Assembly: GCF_044751345.1 (NCBI RefSeq)
Contig: NZ_JBIWXY010000002.1
Span: 186,001 to 250,000, forward strand
DNA: 64,000 nucleotides
Origin: Methylobacillus methanolivorans
GTDB lineage: Bacteria; Pseudomonadota; Gammaproteobacteria; Burkholderiales; Methylophilaceae
Direction of reading: 5' to 3'
Shown here piece by piece: positions 16,239 to 25,540 of this stretch. The notes under the pieces were generated by a model, which saw only the letters and a program-made list of their open reading frames with translations, was not told the origin of the DNA and did not search any database. Every line of letters starts with the position of its first letter. Positions within the stretch are counted from its first letter, which is position 1. The translations under genes were made by a program, and so were the position numbers.

Positions 16239-17018
16239 ATGGATACATTGAATATTGCGGGCAAGAGTTACAACTCTCGCTTGCTGGTAGGTACAGGTAA
16301 ATACAAGGATTTCGAGCAGACGCGCGCGGCGATTGATGCCAGCGGTGCCGAGATTATCACGGTGGCAATCCGTCGCACTAATATTGGCCAGAATGCCGGC
16401 GAGCCCTCCTTGCTTGATTACCTGCCGCCGGAAGAATTCACTTATCTGCCGAATACGGCAGGCTGTTACAGCGCAGACGATGCCGTGCGTACCCTGCGCC
16501 TGGCTCGCGAATTGTTGGATGGCCACAAGCTGGTGAAGCTTGAGGTGCTGGGCGATCCCAACACGCTCTACCCCAATATGCTGGAAACCATCAAGGCGGC
16601 GGAAACGCTGATCAAGGATGGCTTCGATGTCATGGTCTATTGTTCTGACGACCCCATCATTGCCAAGCAGCTTGAAGAGATGGGCTGTGCCGCGGTGATG
16701 CCGCTGGCATCGCTGATTGGTTCCGGCATGGGTATTCTCAATCCGTGGAATTTGCAGATCATTATCGAGAATGCCAAGATTCCTGTGCTGGTTGATGCCG
16801 GGGTGGGTACGGCCTCAGATGCCGCGATTGCCATGGAGTTAGGCTGTCAGGGCGTGCTGATGAACACCGCGATTGCCGCAGCAAAAGACCCAGTGCTCAT
16901 GGCAGGTGCCATGAAGAAAGCCGTGGAAGCTGGCCGCGAAGCCTTCCTGGCTGGGCGTATGCCACGCAAGCTCTACTCCGCTTCGCCTAGCTCGCCTACC
17001 AGCGGCTTGATTGGATAA
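16239..17018 (+). CDS. thiG: Thiazole synthase ThiG
   Basis: 259 residues, the usual ThiG length. It condenses 1-deoxy-xylulose 5-phosphate, dehydroglycine and ThiS thiocarboxylate to the thiazole phosphate moiety of thiamine. Signature segments are NSRLLVGTGKYKDFEQTRAA, TVAIRRTNIG, the Schiff-base lysine K100 in HKLVKLEVLGD, LPLASLIGSGMGILNP-like text, and VLVDAGVGTASDAAIAMELG followed by GVLMNTAIA for phosphate binding. The ATG overlaps or abuts the end of thiS, indicating coupled expression. Other thiamine genes are not in the window. Confidence 0.95.
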   Translation: MDTLNIAGKSYNSRLLVGTGKYKDFEQTRAAIDASGAEIITVAIRRTNIGQNAGEPSLLDYLPPEEFTYLPNTAGCYSADDAVRTLRLARELLDGHKLVKLEVLGDPNTLYPNMLETIKAAETLIKDGFDVMVYCSDDPIIAKQLEEMGCAAVMPLASLIGSGMGILNPWNLQIIIENAKIPVLVDAGVGTASDAAIAMELGCQGVLMNTAIAAAKDPVLMAGAMKKAVEAGREAFLAGRMPRKLYSASPSSPTSGLIG

Positions 17019-17039
17019 AGCTAGGGACAAGGAAAACAA

Positions 17040-17423
17040 ATGACCAAGGACAAGCGCTATGCATTTTCTGTGAAGGTGGAGACAGCGTTTGTGCCTGATC
17101 AATCTGACGTAGAGCAAAACCGCTACGTGTTCACCTATACCGTGCGTATTGAGAATACCGGCAATGTGGCGGCGCAATTGATCAGTCGTCACTGGATCAT
17201 CACTGATGCAGAAGGCAAAACACAGGAAGTACGCGGCCTGGGCGTCATTGGTCAGCAGCCATTGCTTCAGCCTGGCGAACATTTTCAATATACCAGTGGC
17301 ACTATGCTGAGTACGCCGGTGGGTGAGATGCGCGGTTTCTATCACATCACGGCGGAAGATGGCACGCAGTTTGATAGCGAGATCGCGCCTTTTACACTCA
17401 ATATGCCGCGCGTATTGCACTGA
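17040..17423 (+). CDS. apaG: ApaG protein (Co2+/Mg2+ efflux-associated)
   Basis: 127 residues matching the ApaG/DUF525 family: FSVKVETAFVPDQSDVEQNR, then VFTYTVRIENTGNVAAQLIS, RHWIITDAEGKTQEVRGLGV and a PGEHFQYTSGTMLSTPVGEM segment near the C-terminus. The fold is a fibronectin type III-like beta sandwich. The exact biochemical role is unclear, although apaG mutants of Salmonella are affected in cobalt and magnesium handling. A ribosome binding site AAGGA lies 7 nt before the ATG. It sits 21 nt after thiG and 3 nt before mltA, so these genes are probably co-transcribed. Confidence 0.93.
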   Translation: MTKDKRYAFSVKVETAFVPDQSDVEQNRYVFTYTVRIENTGNVAAQLISRHWIITDAEGKTQEVRGLGVIGQQPLLQPGEHFQYTSGTMLSTPVGEMRGFYHITAEDGTQFDSEIAPFTLNMPRVLH

Positions 17424-17426
17424 TTT

Positions 17427-18689
17427 ATGAACCTCTTTTTCTATGGCTTGCGTAAGCAAGCATGGCTATTGGCATTGTTGTTAACCGCTTGCGGCGGGCA
17501 CCAGCACGTCAAGGTGGAGCAACCCTGCCAGTGCCCGGAATTGCCAGCTCCCTCCTCGCCTGTGCCTGAGCAGCCCAAGCAACTACCAGCTACACAAGGG
17601 CCAACCAGCAAGATTCCTGATTATGGCTTGCTCAAGCCTGCGCACTGGCAAGACCTGGCTGGGTTCGAACAAGCACAGCTCAGTGCCGCCTGGCCTGCCT
17701 GGCTGCTAGGGTGTAACACCTTGAAAAACCGCCAACCATGGCAGGCAGCGTGTGAGGTGGCTGCGCGCTTGCCGCAGCGCCCTGCCGAGTCGCAGGTGCA
17801 GGCTTATTTCCAGCAATATTTCAATGTCTACCAGGCAACGACCCAGGAAGGGCGTGACGCTGGTTTGGTCACTGGCTATTACGAGCCCCTACTCAAGGGG
17901 AGCCGCGTCAAGACGGCACAATATCGCTATCCACTCTATGCCCGCCCAGATGACCTGATCACCGTGGAATTGGCCAGCCTGTTTCCAGAGCTCGCCAATA
18001 AGCGCGTGCGTGGCCGTGTTGTCGGCAACAAGTTGGTGCCCTACTACACGCGCGCAGAAATCGAAAATGGCATGGCACCAGTGGCAGGCCGTGAGTTGCT
18101 GTGGGTCAATGACCCGGTGGAATTATTCTTCCTGCAAGTGCAGGGTTCCGGCCTGGTACAGCTGGATAGTGGCGAGGCGGTTCATATTGGCTATGCTGAC
18201 CAGAATGGCATGAGCTATCAATCTATAGGCCGTACTTTGGTCGAGCGTGGTGAGCTCACGCTGGATAAGGCTTCCATGCAAGGTATCAAGCAATGGGGTC
18301 GGCAAAACCCAGCCAAGTTGCAGGAGTTGCTGAATACCAACCCCAGCTATGTCTTCTTCCGTGAGTTGCCGCCTAACCTGCCCGGCCCCTTGGGCGCATT
18401 GGGCGTGCCTATCTTGGCAGAGCGTGTCATTGCGGTTGATCCCAAGTTTATTCCGCTAGGTGCGCCGGTATTCCTCGCGACCACTTATCCGAATAGCAGT
18501 ACTCCTCTTAATCGCCTGGTGTTGGCACAGGATACCGGTGGTGCGATCAAGGGTGGCGTGCGTGCCGACTTCTTCTGGGGAGCGGGCGATGCTGCGGGTC
18601 AGCAGGCAGGCGCGATGAAGCAGGAAGGACGCATGTGGGTGTTGCTGCCCAAGGGCTTCGTGTTGCCAGAAGCTGCCAATAAAAAATAA
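17427..18689 (+). CDS. mltA: Membrane-bound lytic murein transglycosylase A (MltA)
   Basis: 420 residues. A lipoprotein signal ends in the lipobox LLTACGG, with the lipidated cysteine at about residue 22, so the mature protein is anchored to the outer membrane. The MltA domain follows (DAGLVTGYYEPLLKGSRVKT, RGRVVGNKLVPYYTRAEIEN, NDPVELFFLQVQGSGLVQLD), then a C-terminal 3D domain with VLAQDTGGAIKGGVRADFFW. The aspartates in that segment include the catalytic acid. It cleaves peptidoglycan to 1,6-anhydromuropeptides during wall turnover. It is the last gene of the rightward group. Confidence 0.93.
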   Translation: MNLFFYGLRKQAWLLALLLTACGGHQHVKVEQPCQCPELPAPSSPVPEQPKQLPATQGPTSKIPDYGLLKPAHWQDLAGFEQAQLSAAWPAWLLGCNTLKNRQPWQAACEVAARLPQRPAESQVQAYFQQYFNVYQATTQEGRDAGLVTGYYEPLLKGSRVKTAQYRYPLYARPDDLITVELASLFPELANKRVRGRVVGNKLVPYYTRAEIENGMAPVAGRELLWVNDPVELFFLQVQGSGLVQLDSGEAVHIGYADQNGMSYQSIGRTLVERGELTLDKASMQGIKQWGRQNPAKLQELLNTNPSYVFFRELPPNLPGPLGALGVPILAERVIAVDPKFIPLGAPVFLATTYPNSSTPLNRLVLAQDTGGAIKGGVRADFFWGAGDAAGQQAGAMKQEGRMWVLLPKGFVLPEAANKK

Positions 18690-18888
18690 GGCAGATAGGC
18701 TGCTGGGATTGAGCCTGCCCTATCTTCCCCTTCTCAAGAGCTTGTGAGTCCTCCACTATTACCCTGCTCTGTCGCGTTATTCCTACCACGTGGTGGCTCT
18801 CTATGAGTACGTGTGCGTTGGTAACTCACACGGTGACAGCTTGGCTATCTCTGCTGAATGCTATTCCAATCACTGATCAGACATGCAT

Positions 18889-18918
18889 AAAAAAGGCCGG
18901 CATCTGATGATGCCGGCC
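18889..18918 (-). terminator. Rho-independent terminator of the TonB receptor gene
   Basis: A perfect 10-bp stem GGCCGGCATC / GATGCCGGCC (18895-18904 and 18909-18918) with loop TGAT. On the minus strand it is followed by six T residues (18894-18889). It lies 37 nt past the stop of the receptor gene. Confidence 0.85.
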
Positions 18919-18955
18919 CGTCTTAACTAACCTCTACAGTACAGATATTTATCGA

Positions 18956-21115
18956 TCAGAAGTTATAGATCAAGGTCGCTCTGGCTAGGGTAGGTGCGCC
19001 TGGAGTGATGTTGTTGGCATTATGCGCATACAAGTAGTAGTCCTTATTCAGTAGGTTTTCCACGTTGATTTGCAGGCGCAGGTTTTTGTCTAGCTGGGCG
19101 AATACCGCACCATCAAGGCGGGTGTAGCCAGGCAGTGTCACCGAGGTGGTGGCTGTGGGCGTAGCGGCATACATTTCGCTGCGGCTAATGATGCCCAGGC
19201 CAACGCCCCATGTCTCGTTGATGTCGTAACGGTTCCATAGCGAGAAGGAGTGGCGTGGCACCAGGCCAACATCGGTACCAGTTAAAATGCGAGAGCTGCT
19301 GCTGTTGGCGCCCACCTGGCTGGAAATCTCCGCATCTTGGTAAGCATAGCCACCAGCCACGCTCCAGGCCGAGGTGAGCTTGCCGTTCAGGCCCAGCTCA
19401 ATGCCTTTGCTTTCCTGCCCATCAATCTTGATGAATTGGCCCGTGACGACAGGGTCATTGGTGACTTGGTTGAGACGCTCCAGTTTGTACACGGCGGCGG
19501 TGAAAGCTAGTTCGGGTGTGATATCCCACTTGGCACCGATTTCGTAGTTCTTGAATTTCTCGGGATCGAAGCTCTTGTTATCCGCAGTCAGGCCGGAAAG
19601 TTGGTCACCACCTTGTGGCACGTAGGCTTCGCTGTAGCTGGTGTACAGCGACAGTGCTGCCAATGGTTTATAGATCACGGCAGCGCGTGGTGCCCACAGG
19701 TCATCACTGGTCTTGATCTTGTGGTTGGCAGCTCCGGAAGCCAATCTATCGTTGCGGTAATCCGTGTCGAAATCGTCATAACGCAGGCCAACAATGGCTT
19801 GGAATTGCTCATTGAACTTGATCTGGTCTTGGAAGTACAAGGCCTGGGTCGTGGTGACGGTGTGGTTGTCAGCATCGGTCGCGCTTTGGCGGAAAGTCAC
19901 GGGCAGATTGGTAGTCGGGTTAGCGAGCGAAGCGGTGGTGCTGGTGGAGCTATTATTGAAATAGCCTGTCTTGCGGAAGTTGGTTGTCACCTGGCGGCTT
20001 AACTCCACTCCCGACATCAACTCATGTTCTACTCTGCCAGTGGTGGCCTTGTAGATGAAGTCAGTCTGGTTGAACAAGCTATCGCGCTCAGTGGCATTGT
20101 TGTAGGCGGATAAGCTCAATGTGCCACTATTGCTGACGGCACTACCAGCAAACACATTCTGGTAAAACTTGTTGTAATCGGCATAACGCGTGCGGTTGCG
20201 GAGGATGAGGCCATTGTCGAACGCATGTTCAAGCAGGGCATTGAAAGCGCTGACTTCGGTGTGGGTTGGGCTCTTGCCGGCATTGCCAAAGAAGGTGGAA
20301 TCCTTGGTGTCGACCGGGCGGCCGTTGAAAGAAGGAATGCCGCGGTCAGCAGTGCGTTCATCCTTGAAGTATTCCACGCCTAAAACGATCTTGGTTTTGT
20401 CGCTAGGTTTCAGGGTGATGGTTGGGTTGATGGCTTTGCGTTCAAGCGATACGCCATCACGGTAGCTGTTGCCATCTTCATACATGGCGTTGATACGGAT
20501 GGCGGCGGCGTCATTGATCACCTGGTTGTAATCCACTGTGCCGCGCGCCTGGTCGAACATGCCGTATTGCAGGGAGACTTGGCGAATATCAGTCCAGCCC
20601 GCTTCCTTGCTTACCCGGTTGATCAGGCCGCCAGCACCGCCACGACCAAAGGTCATGCCGTTTGGCCCTTTCAGTACCTCAACGCGTTCGATGTTGTAGA
20701 GGTCGCGATAATATTGCACATCATCACGTACGCCATCAATGAAGAAATCGCCGGTGGTGGTCATGCCGCGGAAGATGAAAGTTTCGCGGTTGCCTTCACC
20801 CTGTGCTGCGCCTACGCCTGGGGTATAACGCACCACATCAGCAAGATTCTGCACGGCCTGGTCGCGCATCAGTTCAGGTGTAGCAACGGTGAGCGATTGC
20901 GGAATGTCACGCAGCTCGGTGTCGGTACGTGTGGCAGTGCGGCTGCGTTTGGTAACGTAGCCTTGGGTGATCGCGTGTTCGGCTTTTTCGACCACTTGCA
21001 CTTCCGGCAGCGTGGTGGTGCTGTCATCGGCGGCGTGTGCGGACATGCAGCTAAAGGCCATCGCGATACACGCAACAGCGGGTTTGACCCGGAATGAGCA
21101 AGGGTGGTATTGCAT
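18956..21115 (-). CDS. TonB-dependent siderophore receptor
   Basis: 719 residues from the ATG at 21115, which has GGGAG about 7 nt upstream; the frame is open to 21169 but without comparable support. A signal peptide ends MSAHA at about residue 28. The plug follows: LPEVQVVEKAEHAIT (TonB-box region), RDIPQSLTVATPELMRDQAV, VRYTPGVGAAQGEGNRETFI, RGMTTTGDFFIDGVRDDVQY and VEVLKGPNGMTFGRGGAGGL. The barrel ends in the terminal aromatic signature ARATLIYNF. The plug resembles catecholate siderophore receptors of the Fiu type. A Fur-box-like sequence lies upstream and a two-component system directly behind, suggesting iron-responsive expression. Confidence 0.9.
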   Translation of the reverse strand: MQYHPCSFRVKPAVACIAMAFSCMSAHAADDSTTTLPEVQVVEKAEHAITQGYVTKRSRTATRTDTELRDIPQSLTVATPELMRDQAVQNLADVVRYTPGVGAAQGEGNRETFIFRGMTTTGDFFIDGVRDDVQYYRDLYNIERVEVLKGPNGMTFGRGGAGGLINRVSKEAGWTDIRQVSLQYGMFDQARGTVDYNQVINDAAAIRINAMYEDGNSYRDGVSLERKAINPTITLKPSDKTKIVLGVEYFKDERTADRGIPSFNGRPVDTKDSTFFGNAGKSPTHTEVSAFNALLEHAFDNGLILRNRTRYADYNKFYQNVFAGSAVSNSGTLSLSAYNNATERDSLFNQTDFIYKATTGRVEHELMSGVELSRQVTTNFRKTGYFNNSSTSTTASLANPTTNLPVTFRQSATDADNHTVTTTQALYFQDQIKFNEQFQAIVGLRYDDFDTDYRNDRLASGAANHKIKTSDDLWAPRAAVIYKPLAALSLYTSYSEAYVPQGGDQLSGLTADNKSFDPEKFKNYEIGAKWDITPELAFTAAVYKLERLNQVTNDPVVTGQFIKIDGQESKGIELGLNGKLTSAWSVAGGYAYQDAEISSQVGANSSSSRILTGTDVGLVPRHSFSLWNRYDINETWGVGLGIISRSEMYAATPTATTSVTLPGYTRLDGAVFAQLDKNLRLQINVENLLNKDYYLYAHNANNITPGAPTLARATLIYNF

Positions 21116-21186
21116 CTGAAAACTCCCAATTGAAATATCGAAGTCGATCTGTCGCGTTAGATGTAGCAACTAAATCGAGATGAATT

Positions 21187-21201
21187 TGATAATTGTTATC
21201 A
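21187..21201 (-). promoter_or_regulatory. Fur box upstream of TonB receptor
   Basis: TGATAATTGTTATCA matches the 7-1-7 Fur consensus TGATAATNATTATCA with one mismatch and is nearly palindromic. It lies 72 nt before the receptor start, the expected place for an iron-repressed promoter. Confidence 0.7.
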
Positions 21202-21258
21202 GATGCAATAGTGAATGAGGACGCGTTAAGCGATGGTCATCAGAGTGTTAAATTTATG

Positions 21259-22503
21259 TTAAGACGCAAGCCTTATCTGGAAAATACTGCCTTCTTGCGG
21301 GCGTGATGTGATGTGCAGTGTCCATTGTTGCCGCTGGCAGATGCGTTCTACCAGCGATAAGCCAAGACCAAGGCCATTGCCGCGAGCAGTCGGCCCTCGC
21401 GTGAATGGGCTGAGGATGAGCGCTTGGTGTTCTGCTGCAATGCCGACACCGCTATCCTCAATGGCAAAGCCATGGGCATCCACGATGAGGCGGGCGTGGC
21501 CTTGCTCGGTGTAATGCAGGGCATTGCGCAAGAGGTTAGACATGACGGTTTCCAAGAACACTTGGTTGTAGCGGGTATGTGAGGGTGCGTTCTCTAGTAA
21601 TTCGAGTCGCAGGCCTTTCTTGCTGAATTCCGGTAGCCATTTCTCGTATTGCCCCTGGGCACATTCGGCAATGGTGATGGCGCGTGTTGCGGTTTCTTGG
21701 TGTTCCTCGCGGGCCAAGGCGAGAAAGGTTTCTACCAGGCTAATCATGTCCAGACACGCGCCGTGAATGCGCGACCATTGTCCCCGCTGCGCTTCTTGCA
21801 AGGCTGGGTTGGCCAACATGACTTCGCATGAGGTGCTGATCACCATCAATGAGGTGCGTAGCTCATGGCTGACATCACTGGTGAACAAGCGTTCGCGGCG
21901 TAGCGATTGCCGGAGTTTTTCCAGCGTGTCATTGAGTGCTGTGGCTAATTGCCCGACTTCATTGTTGCCATAGTCTTCATGCGTAGCAGTGTGCAGTAGC
22001 GGTTCCTTACCTACATCTCTGGCCAGTCGACGGATCGGCGTCGTGATGCGTCGTGCTAGGAACCAGCCCAACCAGGCTGCGGGTAGCAGGCTGAAAACAA
22101 AGCCTGCTGCAATGCCATTGAAGATATGTTCTTCCAGTTCTTCAAAATCCTGTTGTTCCTGTACAACGATATATTCCTCACCCTGCTGCGTTGCTTTGTA
22201 CGCATAGAAAATACCTCGCTCATCGACGATTTCGTTATAGCCATCTTTCAGGTGGCTAAATTTGGCAGGAATCGGGTGGTGAGTGTCGTTGGAGGCAAAA
22301 AACTGCAAGGCTGGGTCGTTCTGCCAATGGTCCTGGTTTTTTTGATACAGCGGCAGCATATGGGCTAGGTCTTGCGTGACCAGTTTTTCTTCCAGGAAGA
22401 AAAACATCTGCACCATGGAGAGCGAAAATAACCCACTGACTGTCAACGTGAGTAACAGGAAGGCGAGCATGATGTGCGCCCGCAGCGACCAATGCTTAAA
22501 CAT
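21259..22503 (-). CDS. Two-component sensor histidine kinase (OmpR-partner class)
   Basis: 414 residues. Two membrane segments (about 10-35 and 128-150) flank a ~95-residue periplasmic sensor region. A HAMP region (RRITTPIRRLARDVG) follows, then the phosphorylated H213 in TSDVSHELRTSL. The ATPase has an N box LRNALHYTEQG, G1 AIEDSGVGIA and G2 TRGPTARGNGLGLGLSLV. The start overlaps the response regulator stop by 8 nt. The family phosphorylates its cognate OmpR-type regulator. The signal is unknown; location beside a Fur-boxed siderophore receptor hints at metal or envelope sensing. Confidence 0.9.
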   Translation of the reverse strand: MFKHWSLRAHIMLAFLLLTLTVSGLFSLSMVQMFFFLEEKLVTQDLAHMLPLYQKNQDHWQNDPALQFFASNDTHHPIPAKFSHLKDGYNEIVDERGIFYAYKATQQGEEYIVVQEQQDFEELEEHIFNGIAAGFVFSLLPAAWLGWFLARRITTPIRRLARDVGKEPLLHTATHEDYGNNEVGQLATALNDTLEKLRQSLRRERLFTSDVSHELRTSLMVISTSCEVMLANPALQEAQRGQWSRIHGACLDMISLVETFLALAREEHQETATRAITIAECAQGQYEKWLPEFSKKGLRLELLENAPSHTRYNQVFLETVMSNLLRNALHYTEQGHARLIVDAHGFAIEDSGVGIAAEHQALILSPFTRGPTARGNGLGLGLSLVERICQRQQWTLHITSRPQEGSIFQIRLAS

Positions 22504-23173
22504 GGTGTTCGGAAAGCTGGTAGCCGATACCGCGCAAGGTGTGGATCAGCGGTGTATCAAATGGCTTGTCGACAATGGTGCGTAGCTGGTGCATATGCGT
22601 ACGCAGGCTGTCGCTTTCTGGCACGTGATCTCCCCAAACCAGCTCTTCCAGGGCCTGGCGCCGCACGATGGCCGGGCTACGTTGCATTAACACCTGCAAT
22701 AGCTTGAGGCAGATCGGGTTGAGGCGCAATGCAACACCGGCACGGCTGACATGCAGGGTATCAAGGTCGTATTCCAGGTCAGCAACGCTTAATAAGGTAT
22801 GGCTTCGGCGCTGGCTGCGTCGCACGATGGTTTCTATACGCGCAGCCAATTCGGCCAGGGCAAATGGTTTAAGCAGGTAATCATCGGCTCCCGCGCGTAA
22901 GCCCTGCAATCGGTCTGGCAAGGCATCGCGCGCGGTGAGCATGATGATGGGTGTATCCATGCGCGCATCATCACGCAAGCGTTTGCAGAATTGGTATCCA
23001 TCCATCCCGGGCAGCATGACATCCAGCACGATGATATCGAAAGCCTGCGTCACTGCTAGATGCAGGCCAGTGACACCATCCTGGGCGCAATCCACCTGAT
23101 GCCCGTGCAAGGCCAGATAATCCATGATATTGGCCAGGATGTCTGGATGATCCTCAACGACAAGTATGCGCAT
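22496..23173 (-). CDS. OmpR/PhoB-family response regulator
   Basis: 225 residues from the ATG at 23173 (MRILVVEDHPDILANIMDYL), the usual receiver start; the frame continues to 23227 but those residues do not fit the fold. The phosphoacceptor is D51 in FDIIVLDVMLPGMDG, with the conserved lysine in DDYLLKPFALAEL. The C-terminal winged helix contains LRLNPICLKLLQVLMQ, LVWGDHVPESDSLRTHMHQL and LIHTLRGIGYQL. Its gene overlaps the kinase gene. Targets are not known; the adjacent TonB receptor gene is the obvious candidate. Confidence 0.9.
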   Translation of the reverse strand: MRILVVEDHPDILANIMDYLALHGHQVDCAQDGVTGLHLAVTQAFDIIVLDVMLPGMDGYQFCKRLRDDARMDTPIIMLTARDALPDRLQGLRAGADDYLLKPFALAELAARIETIVRRSQRRSHTLLSVADLEYDLDTLHVSRAGVALRLNPICLKLLQVLMQRSPAIVRRQALEELVWGDHVPESDSLRTHMHQLRTIVDKPFDTPLIHTLRGIGYQLSEHHV

Positions 23174-23254
23174 GCTGGCAGTGGGAGATAAAGGGTTAAG
23201 TGTAAACGCGTATCGTAATGACTCCATTATGCCAATACAAGCCTTGTCAACACA

Positions 23255-24025
23255 TCATGGCCACAGATAAGCATCCATGGCCAAGAAGCCATAGGTTGTT
23301 TCAGGCTGGTGGCGCGTGCTGTGTTTGCCTGCGGCAGCACCCAAAGCAACAAACAGTGGCATGAGGTGATCTTCATGCGGGTGTGCCCGCACGCCACCGG
23401 GGGCTAGCCTGCGGTAATTCAGCAGGGCTTCAATGTCATTCTCCGCGATTTTCTCTGCCATCCAATCACTGAATGCTTGAACATAATGCAATGCCTCTGC
23501 ATCACGCTCTGCGGTGAAGAAATCATGCAGGTTATGTGTGATGGCACCTGAGCACATGAGCATCACTTTCTGCGACTGTAGGCCGGCTAATGCCTGGCCA
23601 AGCGCATAGTGTGCCCGTGGCCCGGCATGGCTTTGTATGGAAAGCTGGGTAACAGGGATGTCGGCATCGGGATACATCAACATCAAGGGCACCCATGCCC
23701 CATGATCCAAACCCCGGATCGGGTCTAGATTGACCGGGATGTCATGCAGCGCGAGTTTTTCTGCAACGCGCTGAGCCAGTTCAGGTGCACCCGGAGCGGG
23801 GTATTGCATCGCGTACATGGCAGGCGGGAAACCACCGAAATCATGGATGGTTTCTGGATGCGGCGCAGTACTAATGCGCGGTTGCTGGGTATCCCAATGT
23901 GCGGAGACAGCCAGGATAGCTTCTGGGCGCGGCAAGGATTGCCCCAGTGCTGCGAGCATGTCGCCTGTTTTCCCTGGCTCAAGTACTAGGGAGGGGGCGC
24001 CGTGCGAAATGAATAAAGTGCTCAT
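23255..24025 (-). CDS. 4,5-DOPA-type extradiol dioxygenase (YgiD/DODA family)
   Basis: 256 residues of the class III extradiol LigB superfamily. Metal-binding histidines are expected in LFISHGAPSLVL (near residue 8), PETIHDFGGFPPAMY and RGLDHGAWVPLMLMYPDADI. The C-terminal HPHEDHLMPLFVALGAA carries the conserved distal histidines. Known homologues cleave catechols such as DOPA, although many bacterial members have unknown natural substrates. It lies on the same strand as the DoxX gene, about 140 nt downstream, so the two may form one unit controlled by the divergent LysR regulator. Confidence 0.88.
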   Translation of the reverse strand: MSTLFISHGAPSLVLEPGKTGDMLAALGQSLPRPEAILAVSAHWDTQQPRISTAPHPETIHDFGGFPPAMYAMQYPAPGAPELAQRVAEKLALHDIPVNLDPIRGLDHGAWVPLMLMYPDADIPVTQLSIQSHAGPRAHYALGQALAGLQSQKVMLMCSGAITHNLHDFFTAERDAEALHYVQAFSDWMAEKIAENDIEALLNYRRLAPGGVRAHPHEDHLMPLFVALGAAAGKHSTRHQPETTYGFLAMDAYLWP

Positions 24026-24128
24026 GCAATGACTCCTATCTTGAGGCGTTGTTCATTTCACTGTTCAACGTAGTTGGTGTTGTCTTTGGCGGATATGTAT
24101 TACAGCCACGCGTATGAACAGGGCTTAC

Positions 24129-24151
24129 CCACCGTGCCAGAGGCACGGTGG
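24129..24151 (-). terminator. Hairpin behind doxX-like gene
   Basis: Perfect 10-bp stem CCACCGTGCC / GGCACGGTGG with a 3-nt loop, 15 nt past the doxX-like stop. There is no T tract, so termination is weak evidence only; it could instead be an attenuating or mRNA-stabilising hairpin before the dioxygenase gene. Confidence 0.4.
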
Positions 24152-24165
24152 CAAGGGCACTGCGG

Positions 24166-24552
24166 CTAGCGGCGATAGGCATCTACGCTCAGCCCGCCTG
24201 CACCGTGTGCTGCGATTTGCAATAGACCACCTGTGATTGCCAGGTTCTTGAGGAACATGATGGTCTGCATCTGGTTATTCAAGTCGAAATGGAACATGAA
24301 AGCGGTTACCAAGGTAAACAGCGCGATCAGGAGTGCCACCAGACGAGCACGATAGCCAATCAATAATGCGGTGGCCAGGCCCAGTTCCACCAGCAAGGCA
24401 ATGGCGTAACCCAGTTCGGGCAATGGGGCACCAGTGCTGCTGATGAAGGCGATCGTGCCAGTAGGGTCTGCCAGCTTGCCGAAACCGCTGATGATGAAGA
24501 TGGCTGCCAGTAATGCACGGCCAATGAGCGTTGTGAAATTTGTCGTGTTCAT
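24166..24552 (-). CDS. DoxX family membrane protein
   Basis: 128 residues with about four hydrophobic segments. The DoxX start is clear: TLIGRALLAAIFIISGFGKL, then ALPELGYAIALLVELGLATALL-type text split around PELGYAIALLVELG, then LVALLIALFTLVTAFMFHFD and FLKNLAITGGLLQIAAHGAG. DoxX-family proteins are integral membrane proteins of uncertain biochemical role, often co-induced with quinone or thiol stress genes. A ribosome binding site AAGGAAA precedes the ATG. It is transcribed divergently from a LysR regulator 106 nt away, the usual arrangement for direct control. Confidence 0.87.
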   Translation of the reverse strand: MNTTNFTTLIGRALLAAIFIISGFGKLADPTGTIAFISSTGAPLPELGYAIALLVELGLATALLIGYRARLVALLIALFTLVTAFMFHFDLNNQMQTIMFLKNLAITGGLLQIAAHGAGGLSVDAYRR

Positions 24553-24658
24553 GATGTTTCCTTGGATGTCGTTGAGAAGATGGAAACATTGTATTTTGTG
24601 GATGATAAATTGATAATCCGCTTTTTATTGGTAAAACTGTCCATTATTGGTTGACAAT

Positions 24659-25531
24659 ATGAATCAGCTTGAACAAATGCGCATTTATGTTGAAGTGGTG
24701 AAAAGCGGTAATTTCACCATCGCAGCCACTCGCTTGGGCATCAGTAAACAACTGGTGAGCCGCCGGGTAATGGAGCTAGAGGAAAGGCTGGGTGCGCGTT
24801 TGCTGCATCGCACTACGCGCAAGTTATCGCTGACCGAGCTGGGTCGTGAGTTCTTTACGCGTTGTCTCGCTATCTTGCAGGAGATCGATGAAGCCGAACA
24901 GGCAATCTCGAATAGTAGCGGGGAGCTACGTGGCTTGTTGCGTATCTCGGCCCCGGTTTCATTCGCCAGTATGGTGCTGTCGCCGGCCTTGAATCACTTC
25001 ATGCAGCTACATCCCAAGCTGGAAGTGGCGCTGGATGTGGATAACCGCATGGTGGATGTGATAGGCGAGGGATATGACATGGTGATCCGCATTACCAAGC
25101 AGCCGGATGAGGGTTTGGTAGCGCGAAAGTTGATGGGGTCAGCACTGATCTATTGCTGTAGCCCAGCTTACCTGGCCCAATATGGCGCGCCACAATCACC
25201 CACCCAGCTAGGACAACACCGCTGTATCACGGCACGTGCGGGGGAATGGTTGTTCATGGATGCAGGCGAGCAAATCAAGCTGCAAGTACACCCAGTATTG
25301 CGATCCAACCATGGCGAGGTAATGTGTGAGGCGGCAGTCGCCGGGTTAGGTATTGTAGGCTTACCTGAGTTTTACGTGAAAAAAGCGCTAGAACAGGGGG
25401 CGCTGGTGCCAGTCCTGCGCGAGTACACTGCTGATATTGGTGCCGTGTATGCGCTATATCCGCAGCATAGGCAAGCTTCTCTGATGGTGCGTAGCTTTGC
25501 AGATTTCTTGCAGGAATGGTTTAAGACGTAG
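24659..25531 (+). CDS. LysR-family transcriptional regulator
   Basis: 290 residues from the ATG at 24659 (MNQLEQMRIYVEVVKSGNFT); a TTG 12 nt upstream is an alternative. The winged helix-turn-helix spans about residues 1-60 (FTIAATRLGISKQLVSRRVM, then ELEERLGARLLHRTTRKLSL). The rest is the periplasmic-binding-like effector domain (LLRISAPVSFASMVLSPALN, then DVIGEGYDMVIRITKQPDEG). It is divergent from the doxX-like gene, which together with the dioxygenase gene is the probable target. The effector is unknown; quinones or catechols would fit the neighbours but that is inference. Confidence 0.9.
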   Translation: MNQLEQMRIYVEVVKSGNFTIAATRLGISKQLVSRRVMELEERLGARLLHRTTRKLSLTELGREFFTRCLAILQEIDEAEQAISNSSGELRGLLRISAPVSFASMVLSPALNHFMQLHPKLEVALDVDNRMVDVIGEGYDMVIRITKQPDEGLVARKLMGSALIYCCSPAYLAQYGAPQSPTQLGQHRCITARAGEWLFMDAGEQIKLQVHPVLRSNHGEVMCEAAVAGLGIVGLPEFYVKKALEQGALVPVLREYTADIGAVYALYPQHRQASLMVRSFADFLQEWFKT

Positions 25532-25540
25532 CAGACGCTA

